A program made the position numbers and the translations under genes. Below are positions 34,258 through 47,165 of a stretch of 64,000 bases of DNA, piece by piece. The notes under the pieces are model-generated. The model made no database searches. It was given only the letters and a program-made list of their open reading frames with translations, and had not been told where the DNA came from. This DNA comes from Helicoverpa zea (Eukaryota; Arthropoda; Insecta; Lepidoptera; Noctuidae): NCBI RefSeq assembly GCF_022581195.2, contig NC_061455.1:6940120-7004119 (forward strand), read 5' to 3'. The stretch's first letter is position 1, and every line of letters starts with the position of its first letter.

Positions 34258-37200
34258 ATGAACGATGAAAAGCAACCGCTTCTCACGGGACCCAGCAATT
34301 CAATTGATAGTATCGAACAGCCAGTAGAATTAGTGACAGCTCCAGTTGCAACTTCAGCTACTAGTGGCAAACCAAAAAGCGACTATCACCCAGCCGCGGA
34401 AAGACGGCTGGAGCATCCGACTTCCAACTTCGATACCTTAATCCACCTTCTAAAAGGAAACATAGGCACTGGCATACTGGCTATGCCAGATGCTTTTAAA
34501 AATGCTGGCCTCATAATTGGTAAGTGTTTACAATCTAAAAGTGTTGTATACAAATATCCATTGTTTCCGGATAATGAATAAAAGCCGGTTATTTGATATT
34601 TCATCAGTAAAAAATGATGATTACATTCCTATTTTTTATTTCATTAAATAAAGATTTTATTACTTTAAATTCAATCCCTCTCAAAATAAATATTGTATGT
34701 AAAAAAGTCTTAAAAGTGGCTAACAGATGATTTTCTCCTGTCCAGGTGTATTTGGTACATTACTCATGGGTACAATATGTACCCACTGCATGCATATGCT
34801 AATAAAGTGTGCACATGAGCTGTGCATCAGGAGTCAGAAGCCAGCTCTGGGTTTCTCTGAAGTAGTTGAAGATTCATTTGCACTAGGACCAATATCAGTG
34901 AGGCCATATGCTAAAACAATGAAGTAAGTGAATTTACTGTGTATTATATTTCCTATTTCACTAATATCTATGTGATAATAAAAACAAGAAAGTATAACTA
35001 CAAATAATAACAATGGATTATCATTAGAAATGATAACTCCCAGATAACAAAGTCTTGATTTTTTGCCATGCCTTTTGAAATATTTTCTGCTAATAATACT
35101 CCATGTTTTCATCCTTATTAAATAAAAACAAGGCAGGTAGAACATAAAGTGCCTGATTATCAACATTATTTATTTCCAGTTATGTAAATGTCACAGTAGG
35201 AATTTAGAATCCAGTTAAAAATTTTATGTAAAGTGCTTTTATTCTTTGTTTTTATAATAATAAAACAGAGTTGTTTTTTTGTATTTTAAATTAAATATTC
35301 AATTAAATGTGCCTCACACATTTAAGATATACAAAGTATATTTATTACATGTATGCTATAATTTATGTTTCCTATACTAGTCCACTACAAATTACAGTTT
35401 AATCTTATCAGCTAACCGCACCATTTGCCAATTGCAATGTCAATCAATATGTGCCTATTGTATGATATGGCCTCACTCATCACAGTGACATATGGTATAA
35501 AATTACATTAATTTTGTGTCAAAAAAATATTTATCATTGGATAAGGAAGCACACACACAATTACAAAGGAAAAATCTTTATAGATAATTTCTCCTGTTTG
35601 ATTTTCAAAAAAATGCAACAGATAATATTTATTAGGAACTTCTATTAGTTCATAGACATTGCACTCTGTATAATGAGCATACATCGAAAATTTCCTCTTT
35701 CTAGTAATTAGGTTTACTTGTTATCATTTAGGAATATTACTCACAAACAAATAAATGTCTGTCTTCATTATATTGATTAAGATGTGAACAGATTTACTGG
35801 CAAACAATAATGATGTTGATAACAGGCATGTTTTATGTAGTGTTCTTATCTATTTCACCTCAGTTAATTTATATTTTAATGAGTTCCAGTGGACATTACA
35901 CAACCTGTCAAGATCACAACTCACAAGGGATTGTGTAATGGTTATCTCTCAGTCTGAGGGTTATCTTAACATTTGATATCTTTTTGTATGCTTAACTTAC
36001 ACATTTCATGTGGCTTTTGTTATGAATGGCACCTACTCTGGGTGGCTGAATAAGTCCATTAATCATGAAAGAACTAGAGATCTATGAAAAAGTATTAATT
36101 TTTTTAGCATAGAATATAAATAATTAATATAAACATAATATGTTTAGAATTATCTGATATATTCTGGCTTATGACCTATGCACTTGAGGTAATGTAGGTA
36201 GAGCATGTATGGCATGAGTTAATTAAATTAATATTGAGACTAAGTTTATAATATGTCATAATAAATAACACTGATGGCAATATATATTGTTTCAGGAATA
36301 TTGTCAGTGTATTTTTGGTAATAACACAATTGGGATTTTGCTGTGTATACTTTTTATTTGTTGCAACTAACCTTCAAGATACAATGCATTTCTTTCATAT
36401 AAATTTAAGTGTACATGCATACTTGGCTTTATTATTCCCGCCAATACTTGCCCTGGCTATGGTGAAGAACTTAAAGTACCTGACACCAGTGTCTCTGGTT
36501 GCCTCTATAATGACTGCTTGGGGCCTTGTGATAACATTTTACTATATACTTCAAGATTTGCCAGCTACAAATACGGTGGATGCATTTTCTAGCTGGCATC
36601 AATTACCTTTATATTTTGGCACGGCTATTTATGCATTTGAAGGAATAGGAGTGGTGAGTTTAATTTATTATAATGTATGTACTTATAATTGCATTTGTAC
36701 CTCGTAAAGGAGTCCGACTGACTCTAAATTATAATTAAACATCGGATTCTATGCACTATCAAAATATATTATCAATGCTATATAATATGCCTTCCCGCTA
36801 AGACGAAAATAATACGATGTCCGCTTGTAAAATTGCGTATTGAATTAGTCTGCAGTGGTTATGTGTGGGTACGTAAGCGTATGTCAATGTGGTAATGAAT
36901 ACTTGTTAGGCCATCATGTCCAAGGATAATGCGGAGATGTTCTCTACCTTGGAACAAAATCAGAGTGTCCTCGTCCCAGGCAATTTGCGGCGATGAACCC
37001 TAGCGCTCGGTTCTGTTTCAAACCAGTCCATCAGTCAAACTATGCCTTGCAGTAGTCTTTCGTTTATTTATACCCACTTTAAGGTAGATGCGTACACAAA
37101 GTTTCAGCCTTTATAAAATAACGAAGGTCTGACAGTCGCGGGCTCTCGATCTGTAACGCACATTAAAAAAAATAATGAGATAGGTAACAAAAATACACTA

Positions 37201-40200
37201 TTTTATTGTTATTTGTACTACATAGCTGACTGCAGCATCTGTTATCTTGATAACGATGTGTAAACCGTCTGTTATTTCTTCATTCAGTTTGTGCATATCC
37301 TCGAAATTTATATTAGAATGCATGCGATTATTAAGTCGGCGGAAGATATAGCTTCGTGCAAAATCTAATAAAAACCGATCAATAGGGACTAAGTACCGAC
37401 TGTAAATAAAATTAGATTTATGAATAATCTTTACAAGCTGTAATATCGAAGAATAATATAATAATATCGATGAGCCCAAGTTCTATGAAAGTGACAAAAC
37501 CACATTTAAACGAGTTCCCTTCGTTTCAATGCATTGCAACAACGGCACATCGGCGAAAGTGACGGTCATATAGAGCAGATCTAGATATTCACATTCACAT
37601 GAATATTGGTTAACTAGGACTGGGTAATGTTGCGAGTGCGGTATTAAAATATGCCCGCTTGACCCTTCAACTTATATCGGACTTATGACGATCAAGTTCC
37701 TACCTAATTTGTTTCGATTCTATGTGAGAGATTCTGGGGTTTCTTCTCAACTTTAATTATTTTGGAAAACATGGCAGTTAAGCCTAGGAATGTGTGTCAC
37801 GGTCAGTTACTTGTCCGACTAACATGTTTTCCTCCTAATCTGGGCCACATCGTTTGTTGCTCAACTGAATTTATTCATCGTCTGTCTGTCTTTGTTTGCC
37901 TGTCAAATAAGGACGTATCCTTTTAGAGCTTCAATTATTTAAAAATGCATAGGTGCCTAACTAGTTCGCAACTTATTGAACGTATTTCCTAGTGCAACTG
38001 CTAAAACAGATTAACACTACATCAAACACATAATACTGTTGATAAAACGATATGTGGCAATCGTCCTTTAACGCCCCATCAATTATTCTCGCTCTGGACC
38101 ACTAAGTTTAATGTGTCATCGTTACTCATAATACATTTGCTACTTCTCTAACATACAATACGAAGATATTACGTCACTCAACTGTAATATTATGTAGTTG
38201 TACAGCTTGAACTAGTATTCCCGGATAGCTGGGACATCTTGACGTCACTTATGACACAATAAGACCTCGTTAAACGCAGAAAACATTTCCACATTTTATA
38301 TGGATCCCGTGCACTTTTACCTCCCATGGCTACCTACGAGCCAGAAAAGATTGTACAGGGTCGTTGGGAATATAGTTCCTATTGGTACTAAATAGTCGTT
38401 TCATGATATGACCTTTCTTTGTTATTGTTATATTTGGTATAATAGATATCGATTTCGCTCTCTCTATTTTTCACAATATGTCTCCGATCTAGTCTTTTAT
38501 TCCTAAAATTTAATATTGAATTAAGTATAAAATGAAAATGAGTTCGTGTTGATGAACTTAACTTCGTCAAGTGGGACATACATACACAAAATACGTGCCT
38601 ACATAAAACCACTGCAGCTGGCGCCTAATAGACTGTTTGCTGGACGAATGAATAATACGTTATAGCAATTTGTTTTATTTAATCAAATGTTTATTTTTAT
38701 GATGACATGCGTGTCTGTTATAATGCTTACGTAATGTCCCTCGTTTGTTTATTCAATCAATAATACATATTGCACAGCCACATGGACACAAAAACATTAC
38801 TTTTTTGAATAAGTATTTAGACAGCCACATTTTTATCTGAGACAGCCAGCATAATTATAATGCTTCCACTTAATATTATGTGTTTGTCTTGGTAGGTATG
38901 TTTTTTTATGTACTAGCCGTTACCAGCTGTTCGATCTGACTCCTGAGGGAATGTCTTCCCTCGCCCGGATAAAAAGTGGCCTATGTCCTTTCTCAGGCTT
39001 TAAACAGTGGGGTACCTTCCATCTAAGGACATTCAGTAGTTTTAGCGTGAATGTCGGACAGAGTTACTTTCACATTAACAATATTAATAAAAAGTACCTA
39101 CCATTATTTTGGAAGCCAAAATTAATAGCTAGATATCAATTGCAGATTTTACCGTTGGAAAATAACATGAAAACCCCAGAAGACTTTGGTGGCTGGAATG
39201 GTGTGCTCAATACTGGCATGGTGATAGTAGCCGCATTGTATACAGCTATCGGATTTTTTGGCTATTTGAAATACGGCGACCACGTACTCGGCAGTATAAC
39301 GCTCAACTTGCCCAACACTTTGTAAGTATTCAGTTCATTATATAATCAATTTTATTTTTATATATTCTTTGAGTAATTATGAAGATAACCGTTGAAAGTA
39401 GATGACCTTTTGGATATCACGAGAGATTCCGTGTTTTACATTCTCACTATCTACCATGTTCCATACAACTGGTAAAATGGGACCCTATTGCTAAGACTTC
39501 GCTCTTCGTCACTAGGGTGTACGACCCGTGATATTAATTAAGGGGGTCTCCCTTACAAATGGCACGAAAGCCTCCGTTAATGTTAAAGGTATAAAGTTTT
39601 CTTATCTCTGTTTGCAGGTTAGCGCAAAGTGTTCGGGCAGTTATGGCAGCTTCGATTTTCTTATCGTATGGGCTACAGTTTTACGTACCGATGAATATTG
39701 TTTGGCCATATGTCAAATCAAAACTGACGTCAGAGCAGGCACTGAAACACGGTGAAGCAGTCACTCGGTTCGTGCTCATTTCTATAACGTGTAAGTTGAA
39801 TTTGAATATAGATCATCGACACGGACCGTCTTGGTTAAAAGTCACAGTTTATCTCAGCATAGAAAAGATTAATAGGTATTGTTGTGCACTCACAGGCATG
39901 TCTGCCTGGTTCGAAGGTTATCTATGTTGGACCAAAACAATTGTTAGTCTCACTTCGAGGCTACACTATCTATATTATACTTCGTTTATAGTACTACTTT
40001 ACACCTATCATTGTTATCAGACAAATATTGATTTTTACCTCAACATTATGTTGTGGGAAATATCATCAAATAAATATTGTCACATACAGTTATTGAGCTT
40101 CGTTATAAACATATTTGTATTTAGGTGACTAATGATACGTTATCGGTTACAGTTCTGGCGGCCGCTCTGATTCCCAATTTGAGTGGAATAATTTCTCTTG

Positions 40201-40385
40201 TGGGCGCATTCAGCAGTTCGGCACTCGCGCTAATCTTCCCGCCCGTCATAGAAATAATGACGTTCTGGCCTGACCAACTCGGACGGTACCAGTGGATGCT
40301 ATATAAAGATATCTTCATCATCTTCTTCGGTTTTACAGGATTCGTATTCGGCACTTTCATCAACGTAAAAAATATATTTTTCTAA
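34258..40385 (+). CDS. SLC36/PAT-type proton-coupled amino-acid transporter
   Basis: Six exons, 34258-34519, 34746-34923, 36296-36653, 39146-39321, 39618-39790 and 40153-40385, give 459 residues with about eleven membrane segments. Family signatures are visible: HLLKGNIGTGILAMPDAFKNAG (first membrane helix, about residues 66-87), FEGIGV then LPLENNM (end of exon 3 and start of exon 4), GGWNGVLNTGM and FSSSALALIFPP. Members carry small amino acids, often from lysosomes, and in flies the Pathetic-type proteins feed TOR signalling; the substrate here is not known. The last exon must begin at 40153: the other AG at 40124 would put a stop after two codons. Intron 3 is 2.5 kb and holds a LINE tail next to the exon 4 acceptor. 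Confidence 0.92.
38913..39105 (+). repeat. LINE 3'-tail fragment upstream of SLC36 exon 4
   Basis: It contains TACTAGCCGTTACCAGCTGT, GGATAAAAAGTGGCCTATGT and ACATTCAGTAGTTTTAGCGT phrases, the hallmark of a common lepidopteran non-LTR tail. It ends about 40 bases before the exon 4 acceptor. Confidence 0.6.
39430..39540 (+). repeat. Fragment of a widespread animal repeat
   Basis: The phrase TGGGACCCTATTGCTAAGAC, then CACTAGGGTGTACGACCCGTGATA, resembles a dispersed repeat seen in many invertebrates (GGCTGTATCTCATGAACCGTGA type). It is short and degenerate, in intron 4 of the SLC36 gene. Confidence 0.35.
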
Positions 40386-43300
40386 AAGAAATTAAAATTC
40401 AGTACCTACTTGACAAAAAATAATATAAACCAAAGAGTTTTGTAATATTGTATGTTGTTTTATATGATAATCATGACAATAATTGTGTGTAGTAAATGTT
40501 TAAAATATTTTGCTGTATGAAAATATAAACTTAGCTTTAGGTGTTGATTTATTGACAAGCTCAGCTTATTTTTAAACGTTTATTTTATATTGGACCTTTT
40601 TAGTATTGATCATCGTAGTATCCTTTTTAGTATCAGAAATATTGAAATGGGTATTATTTTAAACTTTTGATAGAGATGACATGGGCTTGTACTCATGCAT
40701 AGATATATTGTTACCTATTATGTGTACATTAGCTCTAGTTTTTTGTATACGTACGATACGTATATATACCTAATATACCTACTGATATCAGCATACCAAA
40801 ATATTACAATATTAGTAATTTACATTCCACTGTTACTTTCGGACAGTATAAATAAACCTTTGTTTTATGTTTTGGTATGTGAATAATGTGATCTTAGTAC
40901 CTTCCTATTTTTTTATTTAATTATTAAATTATTTTTGTTAGATTATTCAAATCCTTGTTTAGTTGAATTAGTAATAAAATCTATTTAGAGCACCTAAGCA
41001 AAGAAATAAGATAAAGAATATAAAAATATGTACAGTATCGAATATTTTTGATCTTAAATGTTTAAAACTATAGTTAATATATTGAACGCATTTATAAATG
41101 GTGCTTGTGTATTCAATGTATTTGGTGTTATCAATGTATGCTCATAGGTTAAATGAATTTGTTGCTTAAAAATCCAGTTGATGTATGTCATTCTGGAAAA
41201 AAAAATTTGAGACCAGAAAAATGTTTTATGTGATAAGGACGCGCAGATGGAGCAGATAAATGTTAATGTTACAATAACCAGAAGCAGATTGATAAATTGT
41301 TCTTACTAGCAAGTCGCAAGTGCAATGTACCTAAATACAATGTTGTAAATAACAAATGCTATGTAGTTTAATACATCGTAACTAGAAAGAAAATAACTAT
41401 ATAGGCATATTTAACTTACATGCATGTATTCTTGGAAGCATTTGTTGTGTGTTATAATATGCTTTCTCGCTTTACAATTCGTTTTCTGCTTTCTGTTTGC
41501 ATGAGACATAATACTTAGTTTTATTTCTACAAACATGTTGACTAAATAATAGCATTTAAAATAGTTAATGAAGCACATATTAATATAACATAAATTGATC
41601 ACCGCAAAATATGATACAAATTAAATAATGATCTGTGTATATTCTCAGTTTATGATACTAATGATCTGTATAGAATCTATGAAAAAAGCCCACCGAGTTA
41701 GCTGTGCAGGTGGTGAGCGGAAATTTTTGACAAACGCTTAGGTCAAATTTAGGAAAAAGAGAAAGAGATTATTAAAAAATTAAATATTTTACAATCAAAT
41801 CAGACGCTGTTGCTTTGCAACTTATTGACAGCTTTGCGCCGCAAAAAGCAACATATCTGTGGACGCGCCATTATGTTATTTTCTTTTTTTTGAGATACAT
41901 TCCTCAAGGAAATTTTAGTTATAAAGCAGCAATATCAAAGCTAACAGTGCTGATCTGAACAGACTACTCAGTGGGTGTATAGTTTGCCTATTTTAGTGGT
42001 GATGTACTTATGTCAAAGAAAATATAGATAATGGTGCAAATTACAAATTGGTATTCTTTATATCCTACCTGAACCATATTATTCATGTGCGCTATTTAAT
42101 AACGTATACCTTCAAGTTGCTAAATTGAGGTTTTCCAAGTTATTCCTGAGTAATCGGTAATTAATGATTACCTACTAATTTAAAGTAGTACATAGGTTTG
42201 TGCTGGAAAATTATGTGTTATTTCTACTGGTGATTTTAAAAAAATAAATTGAACGGCATAAAATGGAGCGTCAAACTGAGAGGTAGGTTCAATTTTGTAA
42301 TTGTGCTGCCTCTACCAGTCTCTACCTACAATCATAGGGTTATTCCCGTTCGGTAACACCCTTTCGTGAACACTGTTGACCAACGGGAAAATAATGTTTT
42401 GTTCGTTCACAGTGTTGACGAACGCTACTTATTATTTCGAGTAATTCCCGTTGGGTAACACCTTTCGTTCCTGTCGTCAACACTGTTGACGATCGGGAAA
42501 AAAAGTTTCGTTCGTTCACAGTGTCCATGAATGCTGGTTTTTATTTGTTTGGATTTTAAAAATATTTTAATGGATTATGTTAGATCTTTTAAAACCCAAT
42601 TAACTAGAAAATAAAAAATGGCCTTATCATGTTCATAATAACCATTTTACACTTTAAAAATCCATGACATGTTTTATTTTTATTTCTATATTTTAAAAAT
42701 AAAAACCAGCATTCATGGACCCTGTGAACGAACGAAACTTTTTTTTCCCAATCGTCAACAGTTTTCACGACAGGAACCTTACCGAACGGGAATTACTCGA
42801 AATAATAAGGAGCGTTCGTCAACACTGTGAACGAACGAAACTTTTTTTTCCCGATCGTCCACAGTGTCGACGAAAAGGTGTTACCGAGCGGGAATAACCC
42901 CAATCATAAAGGCAAAAACAAAACTGGTGGCAGGCACCGATCTACTGGCGCTGATCTAAACGCTGGTCTGGTTAATTATAATTTAACAGAATGAACCGGC
43001 ATTATCAGATACATTTAATTTAATCTGCTTGCTTTATGTAACTGTTACCAGATGCACTGGCAGATCAGCGCCGGCTACCAGAAAGAGTAAAATAATAGGC
43101 TATCAGCTGTCTTTCTGCATACGGCCTAACCGGGTACTACGTGGTTATAGTTGTAGTGTTGCAAATAAAAAATATTTAATAAAGGTTAAAATCCCTCAGT
43201 TTCCAAAACCTTAACTGAAGGTAAGAAATTAGTTTTAAAATAACTTTTAAATTGTAGATTCAGTAGCAGTTTTGTTCGTTCTATGAAATTTATTAGGAAC

Positions 43301-43768
43301 GTGTTTATTTTCAATTAATAATAGTTCTTCTCAAGAAATATACGCACTATATAGCAACCCTGATTTCAAACGTTTAGAAATTTTACTACAAATGGAATTT
43401 CCTACATTTTTTTAATGGTCTAAGAAAGCTTTATCTTTATTCATAAAATTACACTTTGTATTATATGTTAAGAGCTAATTGCAGGCATACTTTGTGCATG
43501 TAGTCATTTATCCAACACTTACGTACACACATAAATTATTACACCTATAATGTTTTATGACAATGATTTAGGATGAAATCCATGATATTTGAATTCATTA
43601 CACCTACATATTTCCAGTCATTGTTATATTAATCAATAAATAATATTGTTTCTGAAATATTTTTACGTGTTATTAAAAGGTTACGAGAATTTCAGGCCAA
43701 TTTCCGAACGACAGAAAGAAAACACGCAACACTACTGTGAAATGTCATTCACCGACAACAATTAAAAA
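40386..43768. other. Gene-free stretch between SLC36 and the ELAV-like gene
   Basis: The first part is the SLC36 3' UTR. The main content is the 564-base foldback element at 42337-42900. The remainder is AT-rich with no supported gene. A polypyrimidine acceptor-like TTTCAG at about 43695 suggests a 5' UTR exon of the ELAV-like gene. Confidence 0.4.
42337..42900. mobile_element. 564-base foldback DNA element with 8-base duplication
   Basis: Ends GGGTTATTCCCG and CGGGAATAACCC are flanked by exact CAATCATA duplications (42329-42336 and 42901-42908). An 8-base duplication fits hAT or P-type transposition. The two arms of about 200 bases are inverted copies. Each arm itself holds two tandem units built on GTTCGTTCACAGTGTTGACG and TTCCCGTT.GGTAACACC. 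The centre (about 42545-42700) is AT-rich. It has no coding capacity; two mirror-image 60-codon frames in the arms are by-products of the inverted repeat. Confidence 0.88.
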
Positions 43769-44674
43769 ATGTCGGAATCGTGTCAAGACGGTAATTGTCA
43801 AGGAAATAATGAATATGGGCCGGACGAATCACCCACCAAACTTATCGTCAATTACATTCCTGAAGTCATGACCCAGGATATGATGTTCTCGCTATTTTCA
43901 ACAATGGGTAAACTAGAAAGTTGTAAATTGATAGCGAACCGAGGCTATGGATTCGTCGAGTACTCTCGTCCTGAGGATGCAGTCAAAGCACGTAAGGCTT
44001 TCAACGGCCTCCTAATGCAAAACAAGACGCTGAAAGTGTCGCATGCCCTACTCAATCCGGAGTTAAAACCGCCTTCGAAACCAGAAGCCGACTGGAACCT
44101 CTATGTATGTAACCTGCCTAATGAACTGACCTTGCAGGATTTACATGGACTATTCGCACAATTTGGTAAAATAGTTAATTCTCGCATAGCTGCAGGTATA
44201 GCATTTGTTTTATACGAGCATCAGTATGAAGCGGAAAGAGCCATTCAGAACATTAATGGCACCACACCGCCTGGCTTTCTACACCCATTAACAGTTAAGT
44301 ATGCTAATAAGAGTAACCCTAATAAACATAAAAACAATAATAATAACTTTCCTAAAAGTCCCCTTGTGAGACCATATCACTGGATAAATCATATGAATGC
44401 TATAGGAGATCACAATTCTCCGAGTACATGGTCTATATACATTTATAATATTGCTCCGGAAGTGGAGGAGTTGACTTTGTGGCAGCTATTTGGTCCATAT
44501 GGTGCTATTGTGTCGGTTAAGATAATCAAGGATCATTCAACTAATAAGAGTAAAGGATTTGGATTTGTGACTATGAGAAATTATGACCAAGCGGCGATGG
44601 CAATACAAGCATTGAATGGATACGTTCTTCATGGCCAACCCCTGTCGGTTAGTTTCAAGACTCAGAAGAGATAA
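43769..44674 (+). CDS. Intronless divergent ELAV/Hu-like RNA-binding protein
   Basis: One uninterrupted frame of 301 residues with three RRMs in ELAV order: RRM1 24-93 (RNP2 LIVNYIP, RNP1 RGYGFVEY), RRM2 110-178 (LYVCNLP, GIAFVLY) and RRM3 222-298 (IYIYNIAP, KGFGFVTM). The linker before RRM3 is Asn-rich. RRM3 is close to standard ELAV, with LWQLFGPYGAI and NYDQAAMAIQALNGY. RRM1 and RRM2 have both lost about 6-9 residues of the beta2-beta3 loop (KLI-ANR-GYGF instead of KLIRDK..GYGF). ELAV family proteins bind U/AU-rich RNA. The lack of introns and the divergence suggest an expressed retrocopy rather than the main neuronal gene. AATAAA lies about 20 bases after the stop. Confidence 0.88.
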   Translation: MSESCQDGNCQGNNEYGPDESPTKLIVNYIPEVMTQDMMFSLFSTMGKLESCKLIANRGYGFVEYSRPEDAVKARKAFNGLLMQNKTLKVSHALLNPELKPPSKPEADWNLYVCNLPNELTLQDLHGLFAQFGKIVNSRIAAGIAFVLYEHQYEAERAIQNINGTTPPGFLHPLTVKYANKSNPNKHKNNNNNFPKSPLVRPYHWINHMNAIGDHNSPSTWSIYIYNIAPEVEELTLWQLFGPYGAIVSVKIIKDHSTNKSKGFGFVTMRNYDQAAMAIQALNGYVLHGQPLSVSFKTQKR

Positions 44675-47069
44675 TGCTTATGTGAAAGACTTAATAAACT
44701 TTACAATATCAATACAGTAATAAATAGACAAAAACAATACCTAATTGATTGGCATTATCAAAAATTGCAAATAAAATAGTCCCGACTTCTGAATTTTGTG
44801 TACACCCCTTAACCATATGTGCAGTCAGTTGACTTTGACTCTTGTTGAAAATATTATATTACTTTGAGCTATCGACATTGTTAAGTTTGTTTATGAATAA
44901 TAATTTATTCGGTTTGCTCGTTAAATGTTTCAAGTTTACTAGAAGTTTAAGATTGTATTGAATATGATTGTTGTTTGGACGTTCAACATCAGTTGTGAGT
45001 TGTAATGCTTTCATTACTTTAATCTTATTATTTAAGTATAATAAAACCATTTTAAAGAAAGTGCTTTTACAAGATCTAACTAATTGATAAGCCACATTGA
45101 GATGTTTAATCAGCTACTAGTTTTAGTTGTACACTTTTTATAACATGATGTCTATTTAGGTAGTGAAAACGAAATCTAGATTATATCATATTTATACATT
45201 TAGTATAAAATTTGCTGAATTAAAGTTCATTTTCACAATTTTAATTTGTGTTTTGATTTTAATTACCTTTTCCTATTTTATGATTACTGAATTGAGATTT
45301 GTTTTAAACTTTATATGAACTTAATTATGTTTGTTAGATTAATTAAAATGTGTAGACATAGGTTTAAAATAATTACGGTTCTGTGTGTTTAAATTTAATC
45401 ATAATTAGTTTTTTTATCCTTTCAATAAGGTTATCATAATAGGAATTGTTTAATTAAATATAGGTATCAAAATGCTGGTACTATATTTAAGTTGTTACAT
45501 CTAATTCTGTTGGTGGAAAAATTTCTCCACCTTAATGGTATATTTGATTCTTGATTAAGCTGGTTGAAATTAACATGATGACAAATAGTTCATTTTATAA
45601 CCCACATAGATTGCCTCACATGTTGGGCGTTAACTATTGCGTCATTTTCACATTTTTGTCACAAGATGGCGTTGTTGTCTATATGTAGCTTCTCGTGTAA
45701 TATTATTATATAGAAAAACTGTTTCTTATATAAGAAGAATGTTCTTTAAATAGTTAGACATGGATGCGTTATGGACTAAAATAATAAGGGGTGGTGTAAA
45801 ATAGGTAAAAACCTAACCAATTGACTCCAAATCTCTCCTAGGCAATGAAAATTGTGTACCTACCTACAAATTACTAGCTGTTTCCTACTGTTTCACCTCT
45901 AAAGGGAACTTCTTCACAAACCTAGATAAAAGCAGTCAATAAGTGTCCGTTGGATCCCAACTAGGAAGGTAAATAGGTATCTCCGTATGATTAATAACTA
46001 AATAAATATACTTACAAAATAAATCGCGCACTAACACATAACACAGGTCAAATTGAAAGCCTCCTTTTCTTAAGTCGGTTATTAAAACCGCCTTCAATAA
46101 ACACGATTTAAGTGATTTTGTTTTGACCCTAATTAAGGTCCCTGTGAGCGTGTGTCCGTATGTAGGTAGGTACTCTACCTTAGTACCTACTTCCCTATGT
46201 TCACCCTAAGTAGGTACTCCCTTACCACAATGCGAAAAACACATCTAAATTAACTGAAAACAAAGTTCAATTAAAAAAAAAAAAAAAAAAAAAAGTAGGT
46301 ACTCCCTTATGTACTCCCCAATACGTACACATACCTTCTGCTCATATAGGTTACTATCATTATAGCTTATTATACTACTTCTCTCCAACATATATACGCC
46401 GATGTATATTATTCTGCCCATACAATATATCCTATCCATTCGTACAATCTTGCAATTTATTATAATCTTAATAGGATATACAGTTACGGCCGACTGGCCA
46501 ATCGAATGAGAATCTGACAAAAAAAACCCGAGTTACACGTTAGCAACTGTCTTTTTAACAACTGTGTGTCTTCACCATTCTCGATAGATAACATAGCTTT
46601 ATAACATCAGATAATATTTACTGGTATATCTCCATTATGTTTATATTGATCAATGGACCGTTTCATTATCAGCATCAACCAGTTCAAGGTTTTTGATACA
46701 TATTTAAGAGAGACTTAAGTTGTATTTTAACTTCAATGCAGACTAATCATAACTTAATAGTTAGTTCCTAAGCCTTGTAAATCTGATATGTAGGTAGTTA
46801 TTAGATTATAATTTTGTTTCATCCCAAATTAAGCATCGGTAATCTGGTAGTCAGAAAGAAAACGTTAAGAAACAAAAGAATTTAAACACCGATTTTTGAA
46901 GTGTTCTTATGTATTTGAACTGTGGCACCTTGGGTGGGAAGGCGCATGCTCAGGGACTGCGGAATCGATATAATATCTGTGTTAGGTGCCGGATGTCACG
47001 CAATCTCGGATTTGTTTTTACTTTGTTTGAGAATAGTCCTTATAATTTTTAATAGTTGGAGTAGGACAA
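44675..47069. other. Gene-free stretch between ELAV-like and DHHC genes
   Basis: AT-rich intergenic DNA. It contains a run of about 20 A at 46275-46294 followed by GTAGGTACTCCC repeats around 46180-46320. No supported genes were found. Confidence 0.4.
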
Positions 47070-47079
47070 AGTTTCACAG

Positions 47080-47165
47080 TGCGTTCGTGTGCCGGTGATA
47101 CGGCCGTGGCGGACGGAGAGGGTTCCGTGGTGGCGGGGGGCGTCGGCCTCACCGTGAGTAGCAAG
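47080..47165 (+). other. Probable 5' non-coding exon of the DHHC gene
   Basis: A GC-rich block in AT-rich surroundings ending AGCAAG|GTAAGAG at 47165. It shows no ATG in frame with the next exon, so it is best read as 5' UTR, although its frame is open (ending TVSSK). The true 5' end is not visible. Confidence 0.5.

Noticed and set aside
42340..42897. Two similar 60-codon frames on opposite strands
   Set aside because: They are mirror images produced by the inverted arms of the foldback element, not genes.
46268..46300. Run of A and its Phe-rich minus frame
   Set aside because: A simple homopolymer run with no LINE or retrogene body attached.
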